From positions 1,302,001 to 1,366,000 of the forward strand of contig NZ_AP012322.1 of NCBI RefSeq assembly GCF_001025155.1: a stretch of DNA of 64,000 nucleotides, read 5' to 3'. This DNA comes from Bifidobacterium angulatum DSM 20098 = JCM 7096 (GTDB taxonomy: Bacteria > Actinomycetota > Actinomycetes > Actinomycetales > Bifidobacteriaceae). Under the pieces are notes generated by a model. It was given only the letters and a program-made list of their open reading frames with translations. It did no database searches and was not told the origin of the DNA. Below, piece by piece: positions 38,233-47,566 of the stretch (its first letter is position 1; each line of letters begins with the position of its first letter). The position numbers and the translations under genes were made by a program.

Positions 38233-39519
38233 ATGGCAGCACCCACGCAACAGACAATCCCAGCAGACAATCACGGCAACGGCAAATCACCAGGCAAGGC
38301 ACCGAAGGACCGACTCATCACCCGTGACGTGGCGCTGGTCATGCTGGCGACCTTCTTCTTCATGGCAAGCAATATGACCATCACGCCGATCGTCGCCGGG
38401 TACGGCGAGACCCTGGGCGCAACCGGCGCGCTGATGGGCGTCATCGCCGGCGTGATGAGCTTCGTATCGTTGTTCTGCAGACCGATCGCCGGCAATCTGT
38501 CGGATCTGGTGAGCAAACGGCTGCTGGTGGCGACCGGCACCACGCTGTACATCGTGGCCGGAATCCTGTACTGCTGGGCGGATTCCACCGGCATGCTCAT
38601 CGCCGCACGCATCGTCAACGGGCTTGGCTTCGCCTGCGGCTCGGTATGCCTGGCGACATGGGTGTCGCTGCTGCTGCCTATCCGCCATATGGGCGCGGGC
38701 ATGGGATTGTACGGCATTGTGAACGCGCTGGCCATTGCGGTCGGCCCGGCGCTCGGCATACGGCTGCATCAGCTGGTCGGCTATCATCTGACGTTCATCG
38801 CATCATTGGCGATGAACGTGCTCACGCTGATCGTGGTGATGCTGGTTCGCAACGGCGGTGCACCGGCAAGAAGAAGGACGAACGCTCCAGACGGGGAACC
38901 GAGCTCGGCCATGGCACCGCGGAAGACACCGCACGCATCACATCGTTTGCGTTTGAGCAGTCTGGTTGAGCCGCGTGCGATTCCGCTGGTCGTGGTGTTC
39001 ATGATGTTCGCCGTCCCCTATTTCGCGAACCAGTCGTTCCTCGTCGACTACATCGCCGCGCGGCATCTTGCCGCCTCCTCCGACCTGTTCTTCGTATACT
39101 ACGCGGTGGCGCTGCTCATCCTGCGCCTGACGTTGAAGGACCTGTTCGACAGCAAGGGCTTCCGGTTCTGGCTGATCGTATGCTCGATCATGATGCTGGG
39201 CGCGCTGGCGTTTCTGACCGGCATGACGAACGACTGGTACCTGCTGGTCGCGGGCATCGGCATGGCCGGCAGCTATGGCCTGCTCAGTTCGGTGACGCAG
39301 GCGCAGGCCGTGGTGATCGCCGGACGGGAACGCAGCGGCATGGCGAACAGCACCTATTACATGGGCATCGATTTGGGCATGGCGTTGGGTCCGATGCTGG
39401 CCGGCGTATTCTATGGACATCTGCCGATCGCATGGTTCTACCCGGTGTTCATGGTCACGATTCCACTTGCGTGGATCGTCTACGTGAGCTTTGCACATAT
39501 GATCCACGGGCGCGGATAG
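38233..39519 (+). CDS. MFS transporter, 12-TM type
   Basis: A 428-residue carrier with two six-helix halves separated by a charged loop (about residues 217-245, rich in Arg, Pro and Ser). Motif-A-like FCRPIAGNLSDLVSKRLL lies in the first cytoplasmic loop. Substrate is not evident; drug or metabolite efflux is typical for this kind. The ATG at 38233 is preceded by GGAGG about 13 bases away, somewhat far. The 86 open codons upstream run back through the thrC end and terminator and are not coding. Confidence 0.87.
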   Translation: MAAPTQQTIPADNHGNGKSPGKAPKDRLITRDVALVMLATFFFMASNMTITPIVAGYGETLGATGALMGVIAGVMSFVSLFCRPIAGNLSDLVSKRLLVATGTTLYIVAGILYCWADSTGMLIAARIVNGLGFACGSVCLATWVSLLLPIRHMGAGMGLYGIVNALAIAVGPALGIRLHQLVGYHLTFIASLAMNVLTLIVVMLVRNGGAPARRRTNAPDGEPSSAMAPRKTPHASHRLRLSSLVEPRAIPLVVVFMMFAVPYFANQSFLVDYIAARHLAASSDLFFVYYAVALLILRLTLKDLFDSKGFRFWLIVCSIMMLGALAFLTGMTNDWYLLVAGIGMAGSYGLLSSVTQAQAVVIAGRERSGMANSTYYMGIDLGMALGPMLAGVFYGHLPIAWFYPVFMVTIPLAWIVYVSFAHMIHGRG

Positions 39520-39926
39520 GCGCGCAGCGGTTGCCTTGGCGTTCCCGCTGGTATGCCCGCTCGCGTGCGACGCCCATAGTGCCGCCGGACGTTTCGGCAC
39601 TTGAAGACACCCCAACGACTAGCATCGATCGCATGACGAATGCAAAGAAGAACTGGCCCGATCCATCGACGATACGACTGCGCCGACAGCCGGGCGGTTT
39701 CGGCAGGAACGCGGCATCCGGCGTGCGCGGCAGGTCGGCGATGCCGTTCAAGGCGACCGGGCATAAGGGTGGCATCAGCCGGCAGGGGTCGAAACGCGGC
39801 TGAACCGACAGGGAGACGCCGTGCCGTTGATCATCGCTCATCCCACCATTACTCGACCATCCGCCGGTTTGCGCCGTCAACGGACAATCATCAGTTGAAA
39901 ATCATCGATATTGAAAGGCCATCAGC
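39520..39926. other. Intergenic stretch with one doubtful small frame
   Basis: Between the transporter and the GNAT gene I see no well supported gene. The only candidate is the 56-codon frame at 39633. No terminator-like stem of note was found. Confidence 0.5.
39633..39803 (+). CDS. Possible small basic protein
   Basis: A 56-codon frame encoding a highly basic, Gly/Arg-rich peptide with no recognised family. There is no Shine-Dalgarno site, but TAGCAT lies seven bases before the ATG, which would suit a leaderless message. The composition could also be chance in GC-rich DNA. Low confidence. Confidence 0.25.
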   Translation: MTNAKKNWPDPSTIRLRRQPGGFGRNAASGVRGRSAMPFKATGHKGGISRQGSKRG

Positions 39927-40457
39927 ATGCTGATCCGCCATGCCACCTTGAACGATCTGCCGGCAATCGCGGCGGTCGAAGCCGCCTGTTTCCCCGCCGT
40001 CGAGGCTGCGAGCGCCGATGCGTTGCGCGAACGTCTGATGGTGTACCCCGATTGCTTCTGGCTGATGATCGACGACGCAGCTGACGATGCCAAGGCAACG
40101 GCTGCACGCGCCGCCACCGTTGACGGGCGACTGGTTGCGTTCATCAATGGATTCGTCACCGACTCCCCCGATCTGAGCGACGATATGTACGCGGATGCCG
40201 CCCAGCATGATCCGCATGGCGCCTGGCAGATGGTCTTCGGCGTGGACACCGCACCCGAATACCGGCATTGCGGTTATGCCAGCGCGTTGATGCGGCGGGT
40301 GATCGAAGACGCACGGCAGGCCGGACGCGCAGGACTGGTGTTGACGTGCAAGGATCGGCTTGTCGGCTTCTATGCGCGTTTGGGGTATGTGGACGAGGGC
40401 ATATCCGAATCCACGCATGGCAACGTTGTATGGCATCAGATGCGGTTGCGGTTCTGA
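39927..40457 (+). CDS. GNAT family N-acetyltransferase
   Basis: A 176-residue acetyltransferase. It starts LIRHATLNDLPAIAAVEAACFP, has the acetyl-CoA region GVDTAPEYRHCGYASALM and ends with the family YARLGYVDEG segment. The usual Q/RxxGxG loop is present as YRHCGYA, with Cys at the second position. The ATG follows GAAAGG. Substrate unknown; the overall pattern is near arylalkylamine-type members. Convergent with tenA. Confidence 0.88.
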   Translation: MLIRHATLNDLPAIAAVEAACFPAVEAASADALRERLMVYPDCFWLMIDDAADDAKATAARAATVDGRLVAFINGFVTDSPDLSDDMYADAAQHDPHGAWQMVFGVDTAPEYRHCGYASALMRRVIEDARQAGRAGLVLTCKDRLVGFYARLGYVDEGISESTHGNVVWHQMRLRF

Positions 40458-40585
40458 CCATCAACGTACGACCGTCGAGTCTTCCCTATCCCGGTACAGC
40501 GATTCCGTCGCGTCGCGAAACGGCATGGAATGCTGCGGGTACATGAAAATGAGACGCAGCGCCCCAACAATCACAAACGCCAGTC

Positions 40586-41368
40586 TCAGCGGGCCTCGTC
40601 CCACTGCGGCTTCCAGGAATACTGCATGTCGTAGGCGCTCGACCAGAACATGTATTCGTTCTGCACGCCGTTGCAGAAGATCTCCTCAAGCTCGTGCAAA
40701 CGGTTTTCGCCTAATCCCTGGACCATGTGCTCGATATGTTCGATCAGCCACACGGAGCTGCTCCAGAACTCCTCGGTCTTGTACATGTCGATCCAGCTGC
40801 GGAACGGGTTGGATTCCAGCGTATCGGCGAACTCCCTGGCGAGTCGCTGGCCGTAATCCGCATACACCCAGGCGCATGGCAGCACGGCCACGAGAATGTC
40901 CAGCAGGTCGCCGCCATAGGCGATTGCGAGGATGTTGGACGTGTAGGCGCGGGCGAATGCGGATTGGCGCGCATTGTTCATTTCGTTTTCGTTCACGCCG
41001 AATCCGGCCATGTATGTGCGATGCACGGAGGATTCCACGTTGAAGATGGTGTTCTGCACATCGGCCATGAAACGCATGACCTCGGGGTCGCGGGTCTTGG
41101 TCAATGCCAGCGCGTGCACTTTAGCGTAATCGGCGAGATAACGGTAGTCCTGCAACAGGTAGAAGGCAAACCGTTCCTGTGCGAGCGTGCCGGCGCCGAG
41201 TTCACGCAGGAACGGCTGGTTGTAGCCGTCCTCCCAAACCATATCGGCGGCGGTGCGCAGTCTGCGGGCGAACGGCGGCAGGTTGTCGAGACGGATCCCT
41301 CTGGCGGGATCGAAGCCGCTATCGAATGCGAAATCGTATGTACGGGTATCGGATGCCATGCTTGCCAT
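40586..41368 (-). CDS. tenA: TenA family thiaminase II / aminopyrimidine aminohydrolase
   Basis: A 260-residue all-helical enzyme that salvages thiamine breakdown products by hydrolysing aminopyrimidines or thiamine. The catalytic cysteine is Cys165 in VLPCAWVYADYG. Other hallmarks are FYLLQDYRYLADYAK, with conserved Asp and Tyr residues, and the C-terminal pair of Glu in the EEFWSS region. About 30 N-terminal residues precede the usual core. Two nearby ATG codons exist (41368, 41359); the first is 7 bases after GGGAGG. That site lies in the closing helix of a TPP riboswitch, so translation should fall when thiamine pyrophosphate is abundant. Confidence 0.94.
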   Translation of the reverse strand: MASMASDTRTYDFAFDSGFDPARGIRLDNLPPFARRLRTAADMVWEDGYNQPFLRELGAGTLAQERFAFYLLQDYRYLADYAKVHALALTKTRDPEVMRFMADVQNTIFNVESSVHRTYMAGFGVNENEMNNARQSAFARAYTSNILAIAYGGDLLDILVAVLPCAWVYADYGQRLAREFADTLESNPFRSWIDMYKTEEFWSSSVWLIEHIEHMVQGLGENRLHELEEIFCNGVQNEYMFWSSAYDMQYSWKPQWDEAR

Positions 41369-41372
41369 GGTG

Positions 41373-41484
41373 TTGCCTCCCTACGCTGGTATTAACCATC
41401 AGGTTCTAAGGGTCAGGCTGTATGCCTTTCTCAACCCGCGTGCGCGTTGCAATATGCGCCGACGCGCGGGTTCCCCTGCAATTT
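41373..41484 (-). promoter_or_regulatory. TPP (THI-box) riboswitch of tenA
   Basis: The leftward transcript carries the conserved 3' half of the aptamer: ACCCTTAGAACCTGAT, then GGTTAATACCAGCG and TAGGGA (complement of 41378-41414). The 5' half has AGGGG, a P3-like helix (AACCCGCG pairing with CGCGGGTT) and GAGA in place of CTGAGA. An additional small hairpin AGGC-ATACA-GCCT separates GAGAA from ACCC. TTGC (41478-41481) can pair with GCAA at the 3' edge, closing P1 over GGGAGG, the ribosome binding site. Control is therefore likely at translation. Confidence 0.9.
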
Positions 41485-41545
41485 GCGGATTTCATTATGG
41501 CGATATGCGCCGACTGGCTGCGCCACCGCGCGCTGCGCATGCGCG

Positions 41546-42262
41546 TTATAGGAAACGAGGTGCGTCGTGGAAGTCGAACATCACACCGTCCGCCAGTGCG
41601 CAGATACGCGCCCAATCCGCGTCCGACGAATCGTCGTGCATGGCCCACACGCGCATGCCCACGGATTTCGCCGATCGAATGCCCGGCAGAATGTCTTCGA
41701 ACACCACGCATTCGCATGGTTCGGCACCCAATCTGGATGCCGCGAGCAGATATACGTCCGGCTGGTCCTTGCCTATGCCGTGTACGTCATCCACCGAGGT
41801 GATGGTGGTGAAGAAGTCGAAGATGCCCACATGCTTCATGGCAGGTTCACGCAGCGACGGAGTCAGCGATGTCGCCACACCCAGTTTCACGCCGGCATCG
41901 TGCAGATAGGTGAGGTATTCCACAGCGCCCGGCTTGGATTCGACCATGGTGGCGTACGCCTCGTGCGCCATATCGTCCCATTCGGCCATCACCGCTTCGG
42001 GGGTCTCGTTCAGGCGGAAGCGCTCGATGGTGTACGCCGCGACCTGTTCGAACGGCATGGCGCTGATGGTGGGCACGTAATCGGCTGGCACCTCGAAGCC
42101 TCGTCTGGCGAGGAAGTCCATGTCGATCTGATCCCATACGCCCATGGAGTCGAGCAGTGTGCCGTCAAGATCGAAGATCGCCGCCTTCGGCATGGAGCTG
42201 GACGAGTGGGTGGCCGGAGCGCTGCCCGATGCGGGGGCAATGGTTGAGGGGATGTTGGTCAT
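41546..42262 (-). CDS. HAD family phosphatase, beta-phosphoglucomutase-like
   Basis: A 238-residue hydrolase. Motif I is FDLDGTLLDS (nucleophile about Asp31), motif II is GVATSLT and motif IV is CVVFEDILPGIRSAKSVGM, the usual set for the PGM-like group. The N-terminal 24 residues are Ser/Ala/Pro-rich and may not be translated if Met24 is used. It lies upstream of the tenA riboswitch in the same direction. A role as thiamine-phosphate phosphatase is conceivable but only from position. Confidence 0.87.
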   Translation of the reverse strand: MTNIPSTIAPASGSAPATHSSSSMPKAAIFDLDGTLLDSMGVWDQIDMDFLARRGFEVPADYVPTISAMPFEQVAAYTIERFRLNETPEAVMAEWDDMAHEAYATMVESKPGAVEYLTYLHDAGVKLGVATSLTPSLREPAMKHVGIFDFFTTITSVDDVHGIGKDQPDVYLLAASRLGAEPCECVVFEDILPGIRSAKSVGMRVWAMHDDSSDADWARICALADGVMFDFHDAPRFL

Positions 42263-42357
42263 GTGTACCTGCCTGCTGATGACCGATCTGGTCGGCGGAT
42301 TCGTGCGTTCGGGGTCGAGCCGTGCGGATTATCGGCGATTCGATGCCTCCGCATGGC

Positions 42358-44121
42358 TCAAAGCGTGGATTCGGCCAGAAGCTCCCTGGCGTGTTCAAGG
42401 GACGTTTCGGTGGCATTACCGGATAGCATGCGTGCGATCTCACCGGTACGTGCCTCGCCGGTCACCTCGGTGACGATGGTTTCGGTCATGCCGCCATCCG
42501 TCTGCTGCGTTTTGGCGACCACGAACTGCTTGTCCGCCCAGGAGGCGACCTGCGGCAGATGTGTTACGACGATCACCTGCGCGCTTTCGGCGAGACGGGC
42601 CAGTCGGTGACCGAGCTCCACTGCCGCCTTGCCTCCCACACCGGCGTCGACTTCGTCGAAGATGAACGTCATGCCTTCGGCGCTGCCACGTTGTTCGGCG
42701 GCGACAAGCTCCAAGGCGAGCATCAAACGGCTGAGCTCACCGCCGGACGCGCTTTTGCCCATCGGCAGTTCGGGCGAGCCGGGAAACGGCGTGAACAGGA
42801 ATTCGATGTCGTCGCCGCCATAGGGTCCGAGCGAACCTGTGGGGCTGTCGCCGCCATCATGTTCGGCCACGCGAATACGCAACGAGGCGCCGCCCATAGC
42901 CAACGATCCAAGTTCCTCGCTGACATGCACCCCCAGATCGCCCGCGGCCTGCACCCGCACCTCATGCAATGCTTCGGCCGCATGGACAGCCCGTTGGTAG
43001 AGCTGTTCACGTTCGGATTCCAACTGCGCCACCTTCTCGGGGGAAGCATCCAGATCCTCGACTTCGAAAACGGCTTTGTCTCGCCATGCGATCACATCGG
43101 ACAATTCCGGCCCCCACCGGCGCATCAGCTCATTCAGTTCGTGGATGCGCCCGTTAAGCCGATCCAGATCCTCTACGCTACCCTCACCGTCCAGCTCCTG
43201 GACAAGCGCGAACACCACGTCGGCAAGATCGGCCGCAATGGATTCCAATCGCGACGCCTGCTCGGCGAACACGCCGCCGACCTGGATGCCGTGCAATGCC
43301 TGTGCCGCGCGGTTCACCAAATCGACGGCCGAGGCCGCATCCGATCCTTCGCTCATCTGCGAGGCGTCCAGCACTGCCAATGCGGATGATACGCCCTGGC
43401 TGATCGCAGCGGCGTTCTCGATGCGATCGCGACGTTCCTTCAATTCGGCATCCTCGCCCGGCTGTGGGTCGACCTGGTCGATGCGTGCGATGGATTCGCG
43501 CAGATAATCGGCCTGCTGGCGTGCGGAGGCCTCCTGCGAACGCAGTTTCGCCAGACGCTCGTCCATGGCGGTCAGCTCATCCCACGCATGGCGGTATGCG
43601 GCCAGCTGGGCGTCGTCGCCGGCGGCCATGTCGAGGAATTCACGTTGTTTGGCCGCGGATGCGATACGCAGCTGTTCGCTTTGCCCGTGCACGGTGATGA
43701 GCTCTCCTGCCACGCTTTCCAATACGGAGCGTGGCACGGTCTTGCCGCCGAGTACGGCACGCGAACGCCCCGATGCCGGCACGACGCGGGAGAGGAACAG
43801 TTCGCCGTCTTCCGGTGTGACGCCGGCCTCCTCGGCATACTGCACGGCCTTGCCGGCTGGACTAAGCGTCCCTACGGCGTTCGCGGTGCCGGAGAGATCG
43901 GAATCGCCGGGCACGCAGAACACGCCTTGCGCCCACGCTTCGCCTGCCCCTGCCGACACGCGCGACCCGGATGCCGCGCCACCGGAAATCAGCCGTATGG
44001 CAGAGAGCAGCATGGACTTTCCTGCACCGGTTTCGCCGGTTATGGCCGTGAATCCGGGTGCCGGCGCAATCTGCGCGTCACGGATTGGCCCGAGGTTACG
44101 TACGGAAAGCTCTTCCAGCAT
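42358..44121 (-). CDS. recN: DNA repair protein RecN
   Basis: A 587-residue SMC-like ATPase acting in double-strand-break repair. Walker A is GETGAGKS at 29-36; the ABC signature ASGGELSRLMLALE and Walker B MTFIFDEVDAGVGG lie near the C-terminus, with two coiled-coil arms in between. The ATG shares its A with the nadK stop (TGATG), so translation is coupled. The order nadK-recN is conserved in actinobacteria. Confidence 0.96.
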   Translation of the reverse strand: MLEELSVRNLGPIRDAQIAPAPGFTAITGETGAGKSMLLSAIRLISGGAASGSRVSAGAGEAWAQGVFCVPGDSDLSGTANAVGTLSPAGKAVQYAEEAGVTPEDGELFLSRVVPASGRSRAVLGGKTVPRSVLESVAGELITVHGQSEQLRIASAAKQREFLDMAAGDDAQLAAYRHAWDELTAMDERLAKLRSQEASARQQADYLRESIARIDQVDPQPGEDAELKERRDRIENAAAISQGVSSALAVLDASQMSEGSDAASAVDLVNRAAQALHGIQVGGVFAEQASRLESIAADLADVVFALVQELDGEGSVEDLDRLNGRIHELNELMRRWGPELSDVIAWRDKAVFEVEDLDASPEKVAQLESEREQLYQRAVHAAEALHEVRVQAAGDLGVHVSEELGSLAMGGASLRIRVAEHDGGDSPTGSLGPYGGDDIEFLFTPFPGSPELPMGKSASGGELSRLMLALELVAAEQRGSAEGMTFIFDEVDAGVGGKAAVELGHRLARLAESAQVIVVTHLPQVASWADKQFVVAKTQQTDGGMTETIVTEVTGEARTGEIARMLSGNATETSLEHARELLAESTL

Positions 44122-45095
44122 CAGCGGCCATTCCTCCTGGCGTTCGCAGTGTCGCAACCGTTCTGCCCACCGTGTTGGCCATCATTGGCCGTCGCTTCAC
44201 CGTGCGCCGACCTGCTGCGATTCGCGTGTTCGCGCCAGCCGACCACCGGAAGATCGAATTTGCTGACCAGCCGGTTGGTGAATGGCACGCCGGAGAGCCG
44301 CGCCAATCGCAGGGTGTCGTGGGAGGCTCTGACTTCGACACGTGTGCCTTTGGGCAGCGAGCGCTGGCGACGGCCATCGCAGCAAATCCACCCGTCGGAG
44401 ACGGAACTGTCGAGAATATCGAGGGTGAACGTGGAATCCGCGCCGATGATCAGCGGGCGGGCGAACAGTGCATGCGCGGCCAGAGGCGTTAATTGCAACG
44501 CCTGCACGTTGGGCCAGATGATCGGTCCGCCTGCCGAGAAGGCGTAGGCGGTGGAACCGGTGGGCGTGGATACGATCACGCCGTCCGCGCCGAAGGAGCT
44601 CATCTCCACATCGTCCACACGGATGGACAGCTCCACCATCTTGCCGCGTGTCTCGCGTTCCAACGTGATGTCGTTCAAGGCCCAGTCCTCGATCGGCTCG
44701 CTGGCGCCCGGCAACCACACGTCCACGTGGGCGATCATGCGCTCGTCGATCAGATAGTCGTGATCGGCGACACGGCGGATCGCGTCGCTCATCTGGAAGC
44801 TTTCAAATTCGGCCAGAAAGCCCACATGCCCCAGATTCACGCCGAGAATCGGCACTTCCGAGCAATGCACCAGTTCGGCTGCGCGCAGAATCGTGCCGTC
44901 GCCGCCAAGCACGACCACGATTTCGGTGTCGTCGTTCACGCGCTGGGATGGCGTGCCGAATGCCGGCGGGTCGACGTTATCGATGATCGTGACCTTGAAT
45001 CCGGCCGACTGCAGTTGGCCCACGGCCTCGCCGACCACCGTGCCGCTTTGCCGCAACCGACTATGCGTCACCACCACAGCATTGCGTCTTGCCAT
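44121..45095 (-). CDS. nadK: NAD kinase
   Basis: A 324-residue enzyme that phosphorylates NAD to NADP. The motif GGDGT is at 64-68; NLGHVGFLAEF, the ALNDITLER segment and the TPTGSTAYAFSAGGPI motif follow. A His/Ser/Asn-rich C-terminal tail of about 30 residues extends beyond the usual end. ATG follows GGAGAG. Four 11-base tandem repeats lie directly upstream. The stop overlaps recN. Confidence 0.95.
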   Translation of the reverse strand: MARRNAVVVTHSRLRQSGTVVGEAVGQLQSAGFKVTIIDNVDPPAFGTPSQRVNDDTEIVVVLGGDGTILRAAELVHCSEVPILGVNLGHVGFLAEFESFQMSDAIRRVADHDYLIDERMIAHVDVWLPGASEPIEDWALNDITLERETRGKMVELSIRVDDVEMSSFGADGVIVSTPTGSTAYAFSAGGPIIWPNVQALQLTPLAAHALFARPLIIGADSTFTLDILDSSVSDGWICCDGRRQRSLPKGTRVEVRASHDTLRLARLSGVPFTNRLVSKFDLPVVGWREHANRSRSAHGEATANDGQHGGQNGCDTANARRNGR

Positions 45096-45107
45096 ACGAT
45101 GCTCTCC

Positions 45108-45151
45108 ATCCGTTCGATACCTGTTCGGTATCCGTTCGATATCCGTTTGCC
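45108..45151. repeat. Four tandem 11-bp repeats upstream of nadK
   Basis: Units are ATCCGTTCGAT, ACCTGTTCGGT, ATCCGTTCGAT and ATCCGTTTGCC, starting at 45108, 45119, 45130 and 45141. Units one and three are identical. The 11-base phase puts each copy about one helical turn from the next, and the array ends 13 bases before the nadK start codon. Confidence 0.65.
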
Positions 45152-45306
45152 GCCTATATCAGCGCATTCGGTCACACTATGCACTATCCTAATCGTTTGT
45201 TCAAACCGCCAGGTCTTGTCTCGTCACCGTGTGAGCGGCCCGACCGCCGCCGGACTAGAATGTCATACGGCGGAAGATCATGTATGCGAAACGTTAGGAG
45301 GGTTCT

Positions 45307-46767
45307 GTGGCACGTGACCTTGATGAACCCGTTGAGGCGGAGCATCGCTTCAAGATCACTCTGTCGAGGCTTCGCACGGGCAAGTCCAAAAGCAGCTCGC
45401 CGGCTAGGCGCATACGCAGGGTCAGTCTCACCGACCACCTGTTCAGCCATCCCGGGCGACTGTCCATCATGTACTTCATGGCCCTTATCGTGATCGCCAC
45501 AGCGCTGCTGCTGCTGCCGTTCGCCACGCAGACCGGTGAGATCACCAGCTTCCCCGTCGCCTTCTTCACCGCCGTATCGGCATTGTCCACCTGCGGCATC
45601 CAGGTCGTGAACACCAACACCTACTGGTCGTTCTTCGGGCAGATCGTGATCCTGTTCTCCATCCAGCTCGGCGGTCTCGGCGTCATGACCTTCGCTTCGA
45701 TCGTGGCGCTCGGCATCAGCCGTCGGCTCAGGGTGTCGCAGCGCATGCTCACCGCCAACGAACTCGGCACGAACAAGCTTTCCGAGATCAAAAGCGTCAT
45801 CACCGTGGTGCTTACCATCACGGCCATCACCGAGGCACTGACCTTCACCCTGTTGCTGCCCGAACTGCTCCGCGTCAACAACGAGAACGACGCCGGCCGC
45901 ACCCTGTGGCAGGCGATCTTCTACGCCGTTTCCGCATACAACAACACCGGCTTCACCCCCGACACCTCGGGTCTGTACGTATCCAACTGGGGTGTGGGCC
46001 TGCCGATCCTCATCAGCGCATTCATCGGCACGCTCGGCTTCCCCGTGGTGCTGAACGTGGTGCAGTGCGCGCGCAAACGTCAAAGTCCCAGGCATTGGTC
46101 GCTGCACACCAAACTCACGTTGGTCACCACCGCGATTCTGGTGGCCGCCTCGCTGGTGTGGTTCCTTATCGTCGAATGGCATAACGTCAACCTGTTCCCC
46201 GACGACGATCTGTCGTTGAAGTTCCGTAGAGCCATGGTGGCCGCCGTAATGCCCCGCTCCGCGGGTTTCGACATCTCCTGGGTGCCGGGCGTGAGCTCCG
46301 AAAGCAAGCTGTTCATGAGCATCATCATGTTCATCGGCGCAGGATCCTCATCGACGGGAGGCGGCATCCGAGTGACCACCTTCGCGGTGATCATGCTGAT
46401 CTGCGGCGCGGCATTCACCGGGCATCGTGACGTCACCGTATTCCGCAGGCGCATTCCCCGCAGGATTCAGATGACCGCCATTTCCGTCACCACATCCTGT
46501 CTGTCCCTGGTGGCGATTGCTTCGATGGCGCTGATGTTCGTCACCGATTGTTCGCTGGGCGATGCGGTATTCGAGACATGCTCGGCGTTCAGCCTTGGCG
46601 GCTACTCCGTGGGCGTGGTCAGCGCGGGCAATCCGGCCTCGCAATTCATTCTCGCCGCCACGATGATCATCGGCAGACTCGGCCCCATGACCATCGCCTA
46701 TTCCATCAGCCGCCCACTGGCGCCGGAACCGATCCGATACCCGCAGGAGAACGTCATCGTCGGCTGA
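45307..46767 (+). CDS. Potassium uptake protein, TrkH/KtrB type
   Basis: A 486-residue membrane channel subunit. A basic cytoplasmic N-terminus (about 45 residues) precedes four pore repeats whose selectivity loops are visible: STCGIQV, YNNTGFTP, PRSAGFDI and FSLGGYSVG, each with the filter glycine. The length and the paired soluble RCK protein indicate a Ktr-like system. The start is GTG after TTAGGAGGG. It lies on the plus strand inside the otherwise minus-strand tlyA-nadK-recN neighbourhood. Confidence 0.92.
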   Translation: MARDLDEPVEAEHRFKITLSRLRTGKSKSSSPARRIRRVSLTDHLFSHPGRLSIMYFMALIVIATALLLLPFATQTGEITSFPVAFFTAVSALSTCGIQVVNTNTYWSFFGQIVILFSIQLGGLGVMTFASIVALGISRRLRVSQRMLTANELGTNKLSEIKSVITVVLTITAITEALTFTLLLPELLRVNNENDAGRTLWQAIFYAVSAYNNTGFTPDTSGLYVSNWGVGLPILISAFIGTLGFPVVLNVVQCARKRQSPRHWSLHTKLTLVTTAILVAASLVWFLIVEWHNVNLFPDDDLSLKFRRAMVAAVMPRSAGFDISWVPGVSSESKLFMSIIMFIGAGSSSTGGGIRVTTFAVIMLICGAAFTGHRDVTVFRRRIPRRIQMTAISVTTSCLSLVAIASMALMFVTDCSLGDAVFETCSAFSLGGYSVGVVSAGNPASQFILAATMIIGRLGPMTIAYSISRPLAPEPIRYPQENVIVG

Positions 46768-46882
46768 TTTCCCATTCATGCCGGCCGGGCAAGAGTCGCC
46801 ATGGCATCCGCATGGCCGACGACAGCCCCCAGCATGCCGGTTCGGCGTACACTTGGGGCTGCAACACATTCAAGGAGCACAT

Positions 46883-47542
46883 ATGGCACGTAAGAAGGGC
46901 ACCAAAAGCGTACTCGTCGTCGGACTGGGCAGATTCGGCAGTTCCGTGGCCTCCACGCTCAACGAGATGGAGCAGGATGTGCTCGCCGTCGACAAGGACC
47001 CGGAGATCGTGGCACGCTGGTCGTCGCAGATCCCGGTGGTGCAAGCGGATATGACCGATGTGATGGCGATCGAACGCATCGACGCCTCGCAATTCGATAC
47101 CGCGGTGGTGGCGATCGGTGACAGCATCGAGGCTTCCGTGATCACGGCTGGCAACCTGCTGGACGCCGGTATCACCGACCTGTGGGCGAAGTCCGTCTCG
47201 ATTCAGCATGCGCGTATTCTGCGCCGTATCGGCGCACGCCACGTCATCAATGCCGAAAGCGACGCCGGCAAGCGTATCGGGCATCTGGTGTCGGGCAACT
47301 ACCTGGATTACATCGAGATCGAAGGCATGCACACGGTAGTGAAGGTGCATACGCCGCAACGTCTGGCGGGCAAGACGATCGCGGAAGCCGAAATCCACGA
47401 CAAGTACGGCATTGTGGTGGTCGGTGTGAAATCGCCGGGCCGTGAATTCCAGTATGGCGAAAACGATACGGTAATGCGCCGCAACGACGAACTCATCATC
47501 GCCGGCAGACAGAGCCAGATCGACAAGTTCCTGGCATCCTGA
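46883..47542 (+). CDS. Potassium uptake regulatory subunit, TrkA/KtrA type
   Basis: A 219-residue cytoplasmic RCK protein that gates the TrkH/KtrB channel. RCK-N has the Rossmann start VLVVGLGRFGSSVASTL and the acidic VDKDPE for nucleotide binding; a TrkA-C domain (about 140-219) follows. The ATG is preceded by AAGGAGCAC. It lies 115 bases after the channel gene and is likely co-transcribed. The pair ends at a strong bidirectional terminator. Confidence 0.93.
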   Translation: MARKKGTKSVLVVGLGRFGSSVASTLNEMEQDVLAVDKDPEIVARWSSQIPVVQADMTDVMAIERIDASQFDTAVVAIGDSIEASVITAGNLLDAGITDLWAKSVSIQHARILRRIGARHVINAESDAGKRIGHLVSGNYLDYIEIEGMHTVVKVHTPQRLAGKTIAEAEIHDKYGIVVVGVKSPGREFQYGENDTVMRRNDELIIAGRQSQIDKFLAS

Positions 47543-47566
47543 CGCAATGCTCTGAATCCATATATC

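Noticed and set aside
44121..44220. Possible frameshifted extension at the nadK C-terminus
   Set aside because: The His/Asn/Ser-rich tail is unusual but ends in a normal stop coupled to recN; nothing in the sequence requires a frameshift.
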